DNA of 27,556 bases from positions 1 to 27,556 of the forward strand of contig JANNMS010000277.1 of the NCBI GenBank assembly GCA_031398055.1, in the 5' to 3' direction. Below are positions 1 through 6,573 of this stretch, piece after piece. Source of the stretch: M3007 sp031398055. Lineage in GTDB: Bacteria; Bacteroidota; Bacteroidia; Chitinophagales; Saprospiraceae. Under the pieces are notes generated by a model. That model was not told the origin of the DNA. It ran no database searches and saw only the letters and a list, made by a program, of their open reading frames with translations. Position numbers and translations under genes: made by a program. Within the stretch, counting starts at the first letter, position 1. Each line of letters begins with the position of its first letter.

Positions 1-115
1 GAAGTAATCGTTTGACATCACAGGATTTATTAGCAGTTTTAATACAAAGCTCTCGACCCAAAAACCAAAATTCGACACATTAAACTTTTTTAACCCCAAA
101 ACTTACAAATCATGA

Positions 116-136
116 GGCGAGGACGCCAACAACGGC
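116..136. repeat. Dispersed GGCGAGGACGCC motif, single copy
   Basis: These 21 bases are identical to the reverse complement of 20927-20947, where the motif forms the arms of a palindrome. It lies just outside the 3' end of the first T9SS gene. Its core, TTGGCGAGGACGCCAA, is itself a short hairpin. It is one unit of a dispersed intergenic repeat; only one arm is present here. Confidence 0.6.
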
Positions 137-162
137 AAAAAAAAACTTCAAAAACCAAAAAA

Positions 163-1749
163 TTATCCACCCACCGTCACCCGCACCGCAGGTTCGTATT
201 TTCCCTCAATTTTAAATTGAACGAAATAAATGCCTTCCGGCAAATGCCCAAAAAACACGGGCGACGCTGGATTTTCCTGATAAAAAACCACTTTTCCAGT
301 CAAATCGGTAAACGAAATGGCCTCGACCGGGCACTCCGCCGTGCCGCAATTGATGGTAAAATTGAGTCGGTCAATCGCTGGATTTGGGTAAATGTCAATT
401 TTGTTGATCATGTTTCGGCTGAGCGTCACGGGCTCGGTGTCCATCATTTTGATCATCCAAATGTCGCTGCCGCCCGCGTTTTTCAGGCCGCTCATTTCAA
501 AAGATTGGTTCGTTCCAAAAACCGTCAGGCTGTTTTGCTCGCCCGGCAATGCCAATTGAAAAGCATCGGGACGCTCGCCGCCGTAGGTTTTTTGCCACTG
601 AAATTGGCCGTTTTTTGAAGCGCAAACCATCCAGCCATCTGAATTTCCGAGGTTTCCGTGCAGGCCGCTGACTTGGCCGTCGGTGGAAATTGTGGTCGAA
701 AAAAGATAGATTTGACCGTTTTCGGCCAGCACCATTTTGCCAGCAATTTCGTCTTTGCTACCGCCAAAAGTTTTTGCCCACAACATTTTTCCGCTAAAAT
801 TCATTTGAAAAAGGCATAAATCCGTGCCGCCACGATTTTCGGAAAGGTCGCCGTCGGATGAATTTGTCGTGCCGAAAATGTGCAATTTCCCATCTTTCGA
901 AATTTGCAAATCGGTCAGCAAATCGTCGCCGTAGCCACCGAGGAGGTGTTGCCAAACGACTTTTCCGGCAGGTGAAATTTTGGCAACGTAGCCATCAATT
1001 CCGCCGCGGTGGTTGTCGTCGCCGATGCTTTTGTCATTGCTTTGGGTATTTCCAGCGACGTAAATATTTCCCAAATTGTCCACCGCGAGGCCGCGACCGC
1101 CGGTTTCGCCACGCGAGCCGCCGAGCGGGCGTTGCCATTCGATGCGACCGAAATCAGAAAATTTGACGAGCATCAAATCCAAGGATTTTTTGCCAAAAGA
1201 TTTTGTAAAAACTTCGCCCACGGCTACCAAACCACCGTCGGGCGTGGATTGGATGGAAAAAGCCACGTCGTCGTCTTCGGAACCCAAAGTTTGCTGCCAT
1301 TTCAAATTACCGGATTGGTCAAATTTGGCTACCCAAAATTCGGATTTTCCGAAATCTTTGGCCGAGCGGTTGTTTTCCACATCTTCAAAAAGTGCTGTTC
1401 CAGCGATTGCAAAACCACCGTCGGCAGTTTCGCACATGCCGTGCACGACGGATTTTCCGTTGCCGCCGGGGAAAATTTGAGATTGGACGATGCCTTGCTC
1501 GTCCAGTTTTGCGACCCAGCATCCGCCGTCGGTTTCGGTGCGACCGGGGAAATCGGCGGATTGGGTGTTTCCGGCAATCCACGAACCACCGGATTTGCAA
1601 TTTGTGGCGGCGGCGACTTCTTCGAAGTGTTTTCCGCCGAAAGTAGTTTGGTTGGAAATGGACAATTGCGCTTGCAGGGAAGTGAAAGTGATGGTTGCAA
1701 AAATTGCGCAAATGAGGAAACGGGAGATGGAAAGTAGTTGATTAACCAT
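163..1749 (-). CDS. Secreted beta-propeller protein with T9SS C-terminal sorting domain
   Basis: A 528-residue exported protein. An N-terminal signal peptide (hydrophobic segment at about residues 8-27, ending LQAQ) is followed by about eight blades of 45-60 residues, each with a pattern such as GGS.D, a TxDGG turn and a hydrophobic strand (for example STPDGGLVAVGE). Similar repeats are known from SBBP/delta-60 type propellers. The last 75 or so residues (IYPNPAIDRLNF onward, with a TGKVV strand and LPEGIYFVQF near the end) match the type A Por secretion sorting domain, so the protein probably crosses the outer membrane through T9SS and is released or surface-attached. The substrate or role cannot be told. 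It is separated from the next minus-strand gene by a terminator, so it is probably monocistronic. Confidence 0.9.
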   Translation of the reverse strand: MVNQLLSISRFLICAIFATITFTSLQAQLSISNQTTFGGKHFEEVAAATNCKSGGSWIAGNTQSADFPGRTETDGGCWVAKLDEQGIVQSQIFPGGNGKSVVHGMCETADGGFAIAGTALFEDVENNRSAKDFGKSEFWVAKFDQSGNLKWQQTLGSEDDDVAFSIQSTPDGGLVAVGEVFTKSFGKKSLDLMLVKFSDFGRIEWQRPLGGSRGETGGRGLAVDNLGNIYVAGNTQSNDKSIGDDNHRGGIDGYVAKISPAGKVVWQHLLGGYGDDLLTDLQISKDGKLHIFGTTNSSDGDLSENRGGTDLCLFQMNFSGKMLWAKTFGGSKDEIAGKMVLAENGQIYLFSTTISTDGQVSGLHGNLGNSDGWMVCASKNGQFQWQKTYGGERPDAFQLALPGEQNSLTVFGTNQSFEMSGLKNAGGSDIWMIKMMDTEPVTLSRNMINKIDIYPNPAIDRLNFTINCGTAECPVEAISFTDLTGKVVFYQENPASPVFFGHLPEGIYFVQFKIEGKYEPAVRVTVGG

Positions 1750-1844
1750 GAGATAGAAAATTTAAAAAGTTAATAAAGAAATGATAAGGAAATAAAATGT
1801 TAGGCCGCAGGATGCAGCGATGAGACAATTAAAATAAACGCGTT

Positions 1845-1866
1845 AAAAAATCAGCCTGGATCAGGC
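1845..1866 (-). terminator. Weak terminator-like hairpin in the leader of the first T9SS gene
   Basis: On the minus strand GCCTG-ATC-CAGGC is followed within three bases by six T residues. It lies between the predicted promoter at 1978-2010 and the start codon at 1749, so it could attenuate the leader transcript. The stem is only five base pairs with a tight loop, so it may be chance. No other feature is visible in 1750-2007. Confidence 0.25.
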
Positions 1867-1977
1867 AGATTACCGGAAAGATTAGTGATGCTTAAAGTGA
1901 AGATTGAATTCAAATGGTTATAGCATAGTATGAAGCGAATATGCATATCCTAATCGGATTGGGAGAAAATAGTATTG

Positions 1978-2010
1978 CAAAAGTACAAGAAACATAACCA
2001 TTTTCACAAA
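1978..2010 (-). promoter_or_regulatory. Bacteroidota-type promoter for the first T9SS gene
   Basis: On the minus strand TTTG (2007-2010) and TACTTTTG (1978-1985) are separated by 21 bases, matching the phylum's -33/-7 consensus TTTG and TAnnTTTG. The -33 box overlaps the T-run of the preceding gene's terminator. Transcription from here would leave a leader of roughly 220 bases. Confidence 0.4.
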
Positions 2011-2036
2011 AAAAGGCAGCCGAGTGAACGGCTGCC
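2008..2036 (-). terminator. Rho-independent terminator of the three-repeat secreted protein gene
   Basis: On the minus strand GGCAGCCG, a six-base loop and CGGCTGCC form an 8-bp GC-rich stem, followed directly by seven T residues. It lies 33 bases after the stop codon at 2069. Confidence 0.85.
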
Positions 2037-2068
2037 TTCCGGCAAGGGACTATTTTATCTGGATTTTT

Positions 2069-2983
2069 TTACTTTTTTAAATGATTCTGAACGGTCACGA
2101 CTTTTGAGATAAAGTCTTCATAACCGGCTTTGCCATTTTCGGAGGTCACATTGAAAACAAAGCAAGCGTAGTTTTTTTCCCCACCAAATTCGCACAAAGC
2201 CATGCCCGGCAAATTGCCAGTCGGCTCCATAAATAAGTCCAGAAATGATTTTTCATAAGTTGAAAGAGAGGCCTCGCTTTTTGCCGCTTTTTCGCAGATT
2301 TTGCAGGCAGCATCCAAAGCCATTTTTTCCGGCTGTTTTAACATCGGATACGTGTCGGTGTGGTAAACTTGGATGAATTTTGGCCTGGGACTCGGATCAG
2401 GTTTTATATTTTCATAAATGCTGATGATTCGGTTGATCATCGTTTCATTGCCTTTGCGGTTGTCCCCGCTCAAAATTGTGCATGCTTTTCTGGCAGTTTC
2501 TGGGGTGAGCTGCTGGGCAAATTTTACTTCAAACCATTTTTTGGGATCTGCGCCTTTGCTGGATAATTTACAAGCCAAACCCAAAACTTCTTGTTCGTAA
2601 TAATTTAATCGGTCTTCCAGCGGAATTGGTTTCGGATTGCTGCCACTGCCATTGTTGTCTTTTCCATTTTCGTCGGGTGTCGTATTGTCGGTGTTGCTGC
2701 TGCTGTTTTTTGCATCAGAATAAGCTTTGAGCACAAATTTGATGATGTCTTCGTTGCCCGCCCGACCTTCTTGAAGTATCGCGCAAACTTTTGCACTGAT
2801 TGCCGGGTCGAGCGATTGGGCAAATTTTTTCTCGACCGCCGTGCTGCCCGGAGAGGTGGAAAGTTTACAGGCTAGGGCTAAAATTTCTTTTTCTTGCTGT
2901 GAAAATCCTTGTGCTTGGAGGTTGGTTTGGAGGCAAAAAGCCGTCAGTAAAAAAAGGAGGAAAGCCCGTTTAAAATTTTTCAT
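2069..2983 (-). CDS. Secreted protein with three copies of an unrecognised Cys-containing repeat
   Basis: A 304-residue protein that I do not recognise. It begins with a signal peptide (residues 1-25, ending LQAQG). Three related segments follow, at about 27-92, 127-193 and 217-303. The first two share a pattern of E-x-LxLACKLS, then KFAQ-L-P, then a second Cys about 28-30 residues after the first, then G-NE and a helix ending in Y. The third is more divergent, with four Cys (227, 230, 264, 274). A low-complexity Asn/Ser/Gly/Asp linker (about 93-120) joins repeats one and two. Paired Cys in an exported protein suggest a disulfide in each repeat, by inference. It has its own terminator, and an insertion sequence sits only 77 bp upstream of the start codon. 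Confidence 0.8.
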   Translation of the reverse strand: MKNFKRAFLLFLLTAFCLQTNLQAQGFSQQEKEILALACKLSTSPGSTAVEKKFAQSLDPAISAKVCAILQEGRAGNEDIIKFVLKAYSDAKNSSSNTDNTTPDENGKDNNGSGSNPKPIPLEDRLNYYEQEVLGLACKLSSKGADPKKWFEVKFAQQLTPETARKACTILSGDNRKGNETMINRIISIYENIKPDPSPRPKFIQVYHTDTYPMLKQPEKMALDAACKICEKAAKSEASLSTYEKSFLDLFMEPTGNLPGMALCEFGGEKNYACFVFNVTSENGKAGYEDFISKVVTVQNHLKK

Positions 2984-3061
2984 TTTAAAAATTTTGGTTG
3001 GTGAAAAATGGAGAGTTTGGTAAATTGGGAACCGTCCGTTTATTTCAAATAACAGAAATTA

Positions 3062-3086
3062 AGTATCAGGACATTATTATTTTAAA
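3062..3086. repeat. Left terminal inverted repeat of the IS630-family element
   Basis: Begins AGTATCAGGACA immediately after a TA dinucleotide. It matches 21 of 25 positions with the reverse complement of 4119-4143. The stop codon of the second transposase frame (3077-3079) lies inside it. Confidence 0.88.
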
Positions 3087-3634
3087 TTTGATGTTTTGAA
3101 ATTGATACGATATTGGTCTCCAAATGAGTCCCATATTTTATCGAGCGCAATTTTCAAGGTTTCCAAGTTTTGGTAGTCCTCGGGTTTAATCCACCGATAT
3201 TTGATTTGCCTCCAAAGCGTTTCAATTCGGTTTAAATGTGGGCTGTAAGCAGGTAGAAAGCAGATATAAAGTCCTTTTTCTTCCCATTTTGGAATGGCTT
3301 CTTGAAATATTTTGGCATGGTGGATCCTTGCGTTGTCCAAAACCAATACCGCCATTTTTGTCAATGAATTGGCAAAAGCGTCGACGGACTGGATCACAAA
3401 ATCGGCCTTGATGCTCCCTGTTTTGGTAAAGGTCCGCAATCGGTCGCCAGCCGAGTTCATAAAGCCCAAGGTGTTCAAGGTTTTACCTTTTTGGGGCAAA
3501 ATTTCAATGGTTTCACCCGGAAACTGCCAACAATATGGGATGACACAATTGAGCGAAAAACCAGACTCGTCGCCATAAAAAAGGTCTATAAAGCCTTGTT
3601 TTTCAAGCAATTGGAGTTCATTCAAACAGTCCAC
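3077..3634 (-). CDS. IS630-family transposase, catalytic part (downstream frame)
   Basis: This frame encodes the DDE catalytic core. YGDESGF carries the first Asp, LDNARIHHA the second, and LNRIETLW the Glu, with about 37 residues between the second Asp and the Glu. The marked start at 3634 is a GTG inside a frame that stays open upstream through the slippery site at 3715-3721. The true product is therefore probably a fusion with the upstream frame by -1 frameshifting, about 341 residues over 3077-4101, a normal IS630 transposase length. The upstream extension reads ASWRRWRKSLKSKQDEADYS, the usual linker before the first Asp. An ordinary one-base indel is the alternative explanation. Confidence 0.9.
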   Translation of the reverse strand: MDCLNELQLLEKQGFIDLFYGDESGFSLNCVIPYCWQFPGETIEILPQKGKTLNTLGFMNSAGDRLRTFTKTGSIKADFVIQSVDAFANSLTKMAVLVLDNARIHHAKIFQEAIPKWEEKGLYICFLPAYSPHLNRIETLWRQIKYRWIKPEDYQNLETLKIALDKIWDSFGDQYRINFKTSNLK

Positions 3635-3669
3635 TTTGTCCGAATAATCCGCTTCGTCCTGTTTTGATT

Positions 3670-4101
3670 TCAGACTTTTGCGCCAACGTCGCCAACTTGC
3701 CCCACAAGTCTTTTTAAAAAACGCCGAAGCGTCTTTTCAGAGAATTCCTTCTGCAATTCTTCTTTGATAGCCAACCGGGCTTGTCGGAGTTGCTGAGGGC
3801 TCGCTCTTATTTTTGACTTGACCAAATCGTGGTCCGACTCGGTCAAAATTGGCTTGCAACCTTGACCCGGCTTGTTCCGCAAACCAACAACACCCGCAGT
3901 CTCCCACCTGTCAAACCAATGTGTAATCGTTGGATGACTGACTTGAAATATATTTTTCAAACTGACCATGTCATGCCCGGCATGGCTCAACAAGAGGCAA
4001 TGACAGCGACTCTTAAATTGATGATGGCTTACATTTTTGTAGCCTTCTTCCAACGTAATGACTTCCGCTGGCGTTAATTTTACATACCTTTTTGGTCTCA
4101 T
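3670..4101 (-). CDS. IS630-family transposase, DNA-binding part (upstream frame)
   Basis: A 143-residue frame containing the paired helix-turn-helix region that binds the terminal repeats. A helical segment around DMVSLKNIFQVSHPTITHWF is followed by a second around PQQLRQARLAIKEELQ and LRRFLKRL. Similarity to IS630 transposases would break after RRFLKRL; the remaining residues (VGQVGDVGAKV) are the out-of-frame tail that results when no frameshift occurs. The ATG at 4101 lies only four bases after a TACTTTTG box, so the mRNA may be leaderless or nearly so. Made alone, this part could act as a binding-only inhibitor, as in other two-frame insertion sequences (inference). Confidence 0.88.
   Translation of the reverse strand: MRPKRYVKLTPAEVITLEEGYKNVSHHQFKSRCHCLLLSHAGHDMVSLKNIFQVSHPTITHWFDRWETAGVVGLRNKPGQGCKPILTESDHDLVKSKIRASPQQLRQARLAIKEELQKEFSEKTLRRFLKRLVGQVGDVGAKV
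3695..3721 (-). promoter_or_regulatory. Programmed -1 ribosomal frameshift signal
   Basis: On the minus strand the zero frame reads CGT TTT TTA AAA AGA, containing the heptamer T TTT TTA (3715-3721) in the correct X-XXY-YYZ phase. Five bases later comes a stem-loop ACTTG-TGGGG-CAAGT (3695-3709). The downstream transposase frame is exactly -1 relative to the upstream frame. Heptamer, spacer, stem-loop and frame relationship together fit a programmed frameshift that yields the full transposase. Confidence 0.7.
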
Positions 4102-4105
4102 CCAA

Positions 4106-4139
4106 CAAAAGTATGTACTTTAAAATAATTCTGTCCAAA
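4106..4139 (-). promoter_or_regulatory. Transposase promoter partly inside the right terminal repeat
   Basis: On the minus strand TTTG (4136-4139) and TACTTTTG (4106-4113) are separated by 22 bases. The -7 box ends four bases before the ATG, so transcription should start at or next to the start codon. Confidence 0.55.
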
Positions 4140-4143
4140 TACT
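4119..4143. repeat. Right terminal inverted repeat of the IS630-family element
   Basis: Its reverse complement begins AGTATTTGGACAGAATTATT and matches the left repeat at 21 of 25 positions. It is followed by the TA duplication at 4144-4145. Confidence 0.88.
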
Positions 4144-4201
4144 TAGTAACCATCAAAAAGTATAATTTTTATTTCCCGTCTAAAATTTCGTGCTTTGTGA
4201 G

Positions 4202-5314
4202 ATGAACAAGCGATACCTTTCTATTGACATTTTTCGCGGTGCAACAATCACATTTATGCTGATTGTCAACACGCCTGGCACGTGGGATCATGTTTTTTCA
4301 CCGCTCCGGCATGCCGAATGGCACGGCTGCACGCCGACGGATCTGGTTTTTCCGGCCTTCCTTTTTATCATCGGCGTTTCGATGTGGTTTTCTTTTGAAA
4401 AATATGGACGGCAATTGTCACCTGAACTTTTAATCAAAATTTTGAAAAGGACGGCACTGCTCGTTTTGCTCGGTTTGCTGCTGGCGAAATTCCCTTTTTT
4501 TTGGAAAAATTTCGAAACATGGCGTTTTCCCGGCGTGCTTGTTCGGCTGGGTTCATGCTACGGCATCGCTTCTTTTTTGGTAATTTTGTTGCCACAGCGA
4601 ATTTTAGTGGGCGTTTTTGCGGTCATTTTGCTCGGATATTGGGCTGAATTGTATTTTTTCAATCCTGCCGCGCCTTTTGAATTGGAAACCAACCTCGTCC
4701 GGTACCTTGATTTGATGATTTTTGGAGAAAACCACATTTGGCACGGCAAAGGCATTGCATTCGACCCGGAAGGTTTTTTGAGCACTTTTCCGGCGGTCTG
4801 CACCGTGATTTTTGGTTGGTGGAGCGGACAGATTTTGCAAAAAAACAGTTTGCAAAAAATGGAATCCGTGCGGCGATTGCTGCAATTTGGGGTCATTTTG
4901 GGTGCCGTCGGATTGGTTTGGGATTTGGTTTTTCCAATCAATAAATACCTCTGGACGAGTTCGTATGTTTTGTATTCTGGTGGGATTTCGATGGTGTTTT
5001 TGGCGGCAGCCGTTTGGGTTTTGGATGTGAAAAATTGGGAACGCGGCACTCGTTTTTTTCAAATCATCGGCGCAAACCCGCTTTTTGCATTCATTTTGTC
5101 GGGACTTTTGACCAAAACGATGTTGAGTGTCAGTTGGTTGGATGCATCGAAAGCATCGGGAAAAACCAATGTTTATGGCTGGGTCTATGAAAATATTTTT
5201 GCAAAAATAGACGGTGGCGCATTTGGCTCTTTTTTGTTTTCACTGGTTTTTATGTTGTTGGTTTGGATGGTTTGCTGGATTTTGTACCGGAGAGAAATAT
5301 TTATCAAAATTTAA
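4202..5314 (+). CDS. NagX/HGSNAT-like membrane acyltransferase (DUF5009 type)
   Basis: A 370-residue polytopic membrane protein. The N-terminus (RYLSIDIFRG, then HAEWHGCTPTDLVFP and LFIIGVSMWFS) matches the heparan-alpha-glucosaminide N-acetyltransferase-like family found in many Bacteroidota near glycan-use genes. These proteins are thought to move acetyl groups from cytoplasmic acetyl-CoA onto sugars across the membrane. About ten hydrophobic segments can be counted, and the His of the HAEWHG motif is conserved in the family. I start at the ATG at 4202, because a GTG four codons earlier adds only a non-conserved extension. The gene stands alone, just beyond the insertion sequence, and ends at a strong terminator shared with the convergent gene. 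The sugar substrate cannot be told. Confidence 0.88.
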   Translation: MNKRYLSIDIFRGATITFMLIVNTPGTWDHVFSPLRHAEWHGCTPTDLVFPAFLFIIGVSMWFSFEKYGRQLSPELLIKILKRTALLVLLGLLLAKFPFFWKNFETWRFPGVLVRLGSCYGIASFLVILLPQRILVGVFAVILLGYWAELYFFNPAAPFELETNLVRYLDLMIFGENHIWHGKGIAFDPEGFLSTFPAVCTVIFGWWSGQILQKNSLQKMESVRRLLQFGVILGAVGLVWDLVFPINKYLWTSSYVLYSGGISMVFLAAAVWVLDVKNWERGTRFFQIIGANPLFAFILSGLLTKTMLSVSWLDASKASGKTNVYGWVYENIFAKIDGGAFGSFLFSLVFMLLVWMVCWILYRREIFIKI

Positions 5315-5320
5315 AAAAAC

Positions 5321-5355
5321 AAAAAAACCGGGCACTGTGGAGCGCCCGGTTTTTT
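5321..5355. terminator. Bidirectional intrinsic terminator
   Basis: Seven A, CCGGGC, a ten-base loop, GCCCGG and six T residues. It reads as a terminator on both strands and lies between the convergent acyltransferase gene and the acidic-tail protein gene. Confidence 0.88.
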
Positions 5356-5380
5356 AATTTTCTATCTAAACTATTGAAAA

Positions 5381-5797
5381 TCAATAATCTGACGAGTCGT
5401 CGGCGACATCATCATCTTCATCGCGGCCTCGGCGGCGGGTCACGATGATGTGGTCATCCTCGTCATCCATGCCAGCGGCGACATCATCATCTTCTTCGCC
5501 TTTTCCGTCAAATTCTTCGTCCACTTCGACATCGTCCAAGACGGGGGCTTTGATAAGTTGGCCTTCGTCATCATAATCCTCATCGTCTTTAATGAGTTGT
5601 TTGGCCTCATTCATCGTCATCCGAATCAGGTAATAAACATCCTCAGTTTCGAAAGGCAGGGCGGAAACCTTCTTGCCTTTGGCATCTGTGTAAGAAATTA
5701 AATGTGTGGCGTACCCACCCGGATATGCCTGTTTGACACCGTGAAGAATGTCTTCTGGAAGCGCGTCGTAATCTTTGACAATTCGTTTCTTAGCCAA
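5381..5797 (-). CDS. Conserved-looking small protein with a highly acidic C-terminal tail
   Basis: A 138-residue cytoplasmic protein with no signal peptide or membrane segment. The first 65 or so residues look like a compact fold (KDYDALPEDILHGVKQAYP, then THLISYTDAKGKKVSALPFE). The rest is dominated by Asp and Glu, broken by a basic patch TRRRGRDE. A folded N-terminal domain with an acidic disordered tail suggests binding to a basic partner such as a nucleic-acid-binding protein or the ribosome, but that is inference and I cannot name a family. It has a good upstream promoter at 5882-5914 and a shared terminator downstream. The repeated GAT/GAC/GAA codons create the complementary ATC-rich stretch on the plus strand. 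Confidence 0.82.
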   Translation of the reverse strand: MAKKRIVKDYDALPEDILHGVKQAYPGGYATHLISYTDAKGKKVSALPFETEDVYYLIRMTMNEAKQLIKDDEDYDDEGQLIKAPVLDDVEVDEEFDGKGEEDDDVAAGMDDEDDHIIVTRRRGRDEDDDVADDSSDY

Positions 5798-5881
5798 TGG
5801 TTGAGGTATTTAGTTTTGATAATCAGCACTTTACACAGAAAATTGGTAAATCGTGCCGGTGAGAAAAAATTTCAGTAGCGG

Positions 5882-5914
5882 CAAATTTAAAAGAATGGCT
5901 TTTGATTTGGCAAA
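5882..5914 (-). promoter_or_regulatory. Promoter of the acidic-tail protein gene
   Basis: On the minus strand TTTG (5911-5914) and TAAATTTG (5882-5889) are separated by 21 bases, a full match to the Bacteroidota consensus. The leader would be about 75-80 bases. Confidence 0.55.
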
Positions 5915-6007
5915 AATTTTTGCGCTTGTTTTTTTTTAAAATTTTTTAAAAATATCTGCGTGAGTTTCGCAATTCGAATTCGACCCGATTTTGAGGTGAG
6001 CAATACA

Positions 6008-6038
6008 TTTCCAGAAACCTATTTTTGGTTTAGATTTG
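6008..6038 (+). promoter_or_regulatory. Possible plus-strand promoter entering the structured region
   Basis: TTTC (6008-6011), 19 bases, then TAGATTTG (6031-6038), an exact TAnnTTTG box. Transcription would start at about 6043-6046, at the left closing arm of the structured region. Confidence 0.35.
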
Positions 6039-6056
6039 TGGCAATTAATCCGGGGG

Positions 6057-6102
6057 AAAAAAACAGCCCACCGCCCTTTCTCTTTTGAAAGGATCGGTGG
6101 GC
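6057..6102 (-). terminator. Strong terminator hairpin on the minus strand
   Basis: On the minus strand GCCCACCG pairs with CGGTGGGC around an inner CTTTC/GAAAG stem, followed after TG by seven T residues. No protein gene lies just upstream on that strand, so it may end the candidate non-coding RNA. Confidence 0.6.
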
Positions 6103-6136
6103 CCCCGCCTTCGGTTATCTTTGTTCAACCGAATTT

Positions 6137-6160
6137 GTCCGGTACGGACTTTTTTCTTTT
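6137..6160 (+). terminator. Short terminator-like hairpin on the plus strand
   Basis: GTCCG-GTA-CGGAC followed by TTTTTTCTTTT. With the promoter-like boxes at 6008-6038 it would define a plus-strand RNA of about 115 bases. The stem is only five base pairs. Confidence 0.4.
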
Positions 6161-6269
6161 CCCCTCGCCAGTTTTAGGAAAATGACGAGGGGGTAGTTTT
6201 CTCAGTAAATTTTTGAGTGGAGCGTTTGCTCATAGTGTGTTTTTTGACGTTCTATTTTTAATTGCCACA

Positions 6270-6501
6270 CAAAGAAACATACAACTTTTCCTCCATTCCT
6301 AATCGCATGCCGCCGCTAAACCCGAAAATCGGCTTTTTCAGTTTCCTTCCATTCAACCTTTTCCATTACTTTTTGAAAAACTGTAAACTGTCGCTTGCCG
6401 ACACTTGCGGGACATTTTATATTTCTCGCCGAAGCATGCAAAGCCGCGAAATTTTCATTTTTGGAAAAATAATTTTTTTCTGCGGGTTTTGCGTAGCCTA
6501 A
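6270..6501. other. Intergenic stretch with no supported feature
   Basis: An AT-rich stretch between the structured region and the palindrome next to rsmI. An open frame runs through it but lacks family resemblance, a plausible start or promoter, and protein-like composition. I see nothing functional. Confidence 0.5.
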
Positions 6502-6547
6502 AACACGAACGACGGCGAGGTTTTGAGACCTCGTCGTCGTTCGTGTT
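6502..6547. repeat. 20-bp-arm palindrome, possible rsmI terminator
   Basis: Arms 6502-6521 and 6528-6547 pair at 19 of 20 positions around a six-base loop (TTTGAG). It lies 27 bp past the rsmI stop codon. On the minus strand it is followed by only four T residues, so it may be a rather poor terminator or an intergenic palindromic repeat. Confidence 0.7.
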
Positions 6548-6573
6548 ACTTTTCAAATTTCAAAGTTGAAAAG

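Larger units (their letters stand above)
3062..4143 (-). mobile_element. Complete IS630-family insertion sequence, 1082 bp
   Basis: The element is bounded by 25-bp terminal inverted repeats (3062-3086 and 4119-4143, 21 of 25 matching) and flanked by TA dinucleotides at 3060-3061 and 4144-4145, the expected IS630/Tc1-mariner target duplication. It carries a DDE transposase in two reading frames with a -1 frameshift signal between them, and a promoter whose -33 box lies inside the right repeat. Both ends and all catalytic motifs are present, so it may still be active. It is inserted between genes and does not break either neighbour. Confidence 0.92.
6037..6269. ncRNA. Candidate structured non-coding RNA, strand uncertain
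   Basis: A 233-bp region in a 776-bp gap without protein genes. TGTGGCAATTAA (6037-6048) and TTAATTGCCACA (6258-6269) form a perfect 12-bp closing helix. Inside lie at least four hairpins: GCCCACCG/CGGTGGGC with an inner CTTTC/GAAAG (6066-6102), CGGTT/AACCG (6112-6131), GTCCG/CGGAC (6137-6149) and CCCCTCG/CGAGGGG (6161-6192). A further GGGGG (6052-6056) could extend the first stem by pairing with the CCCC after it. T-runs after hairpins occur on both strands, so either direction is possible. I compared it by eye with tmRNA, RNase P RNA and SRP RNA and saw no match. A 6S-type RNA is conceivable but unproven. Confidence 0.4.

Noticed and set aside
6037..6269. tmRNA, RNase P RNA or SRP RNA
   Set aside because: By eye none of the conserved cores (tRNA-like CCA end and tag frame, the RNase P P4 core, the SRP GGAA/AGCA loop) is present on either strand.
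6262..6501. 79-codon open frame in the large intergenic gap
   Set aside because: Overlaps the right arm of the structured region, has no promoter or good start codon, and its Phe/Cys-rich sequence reads like translated AT-rich non-coding DNA.
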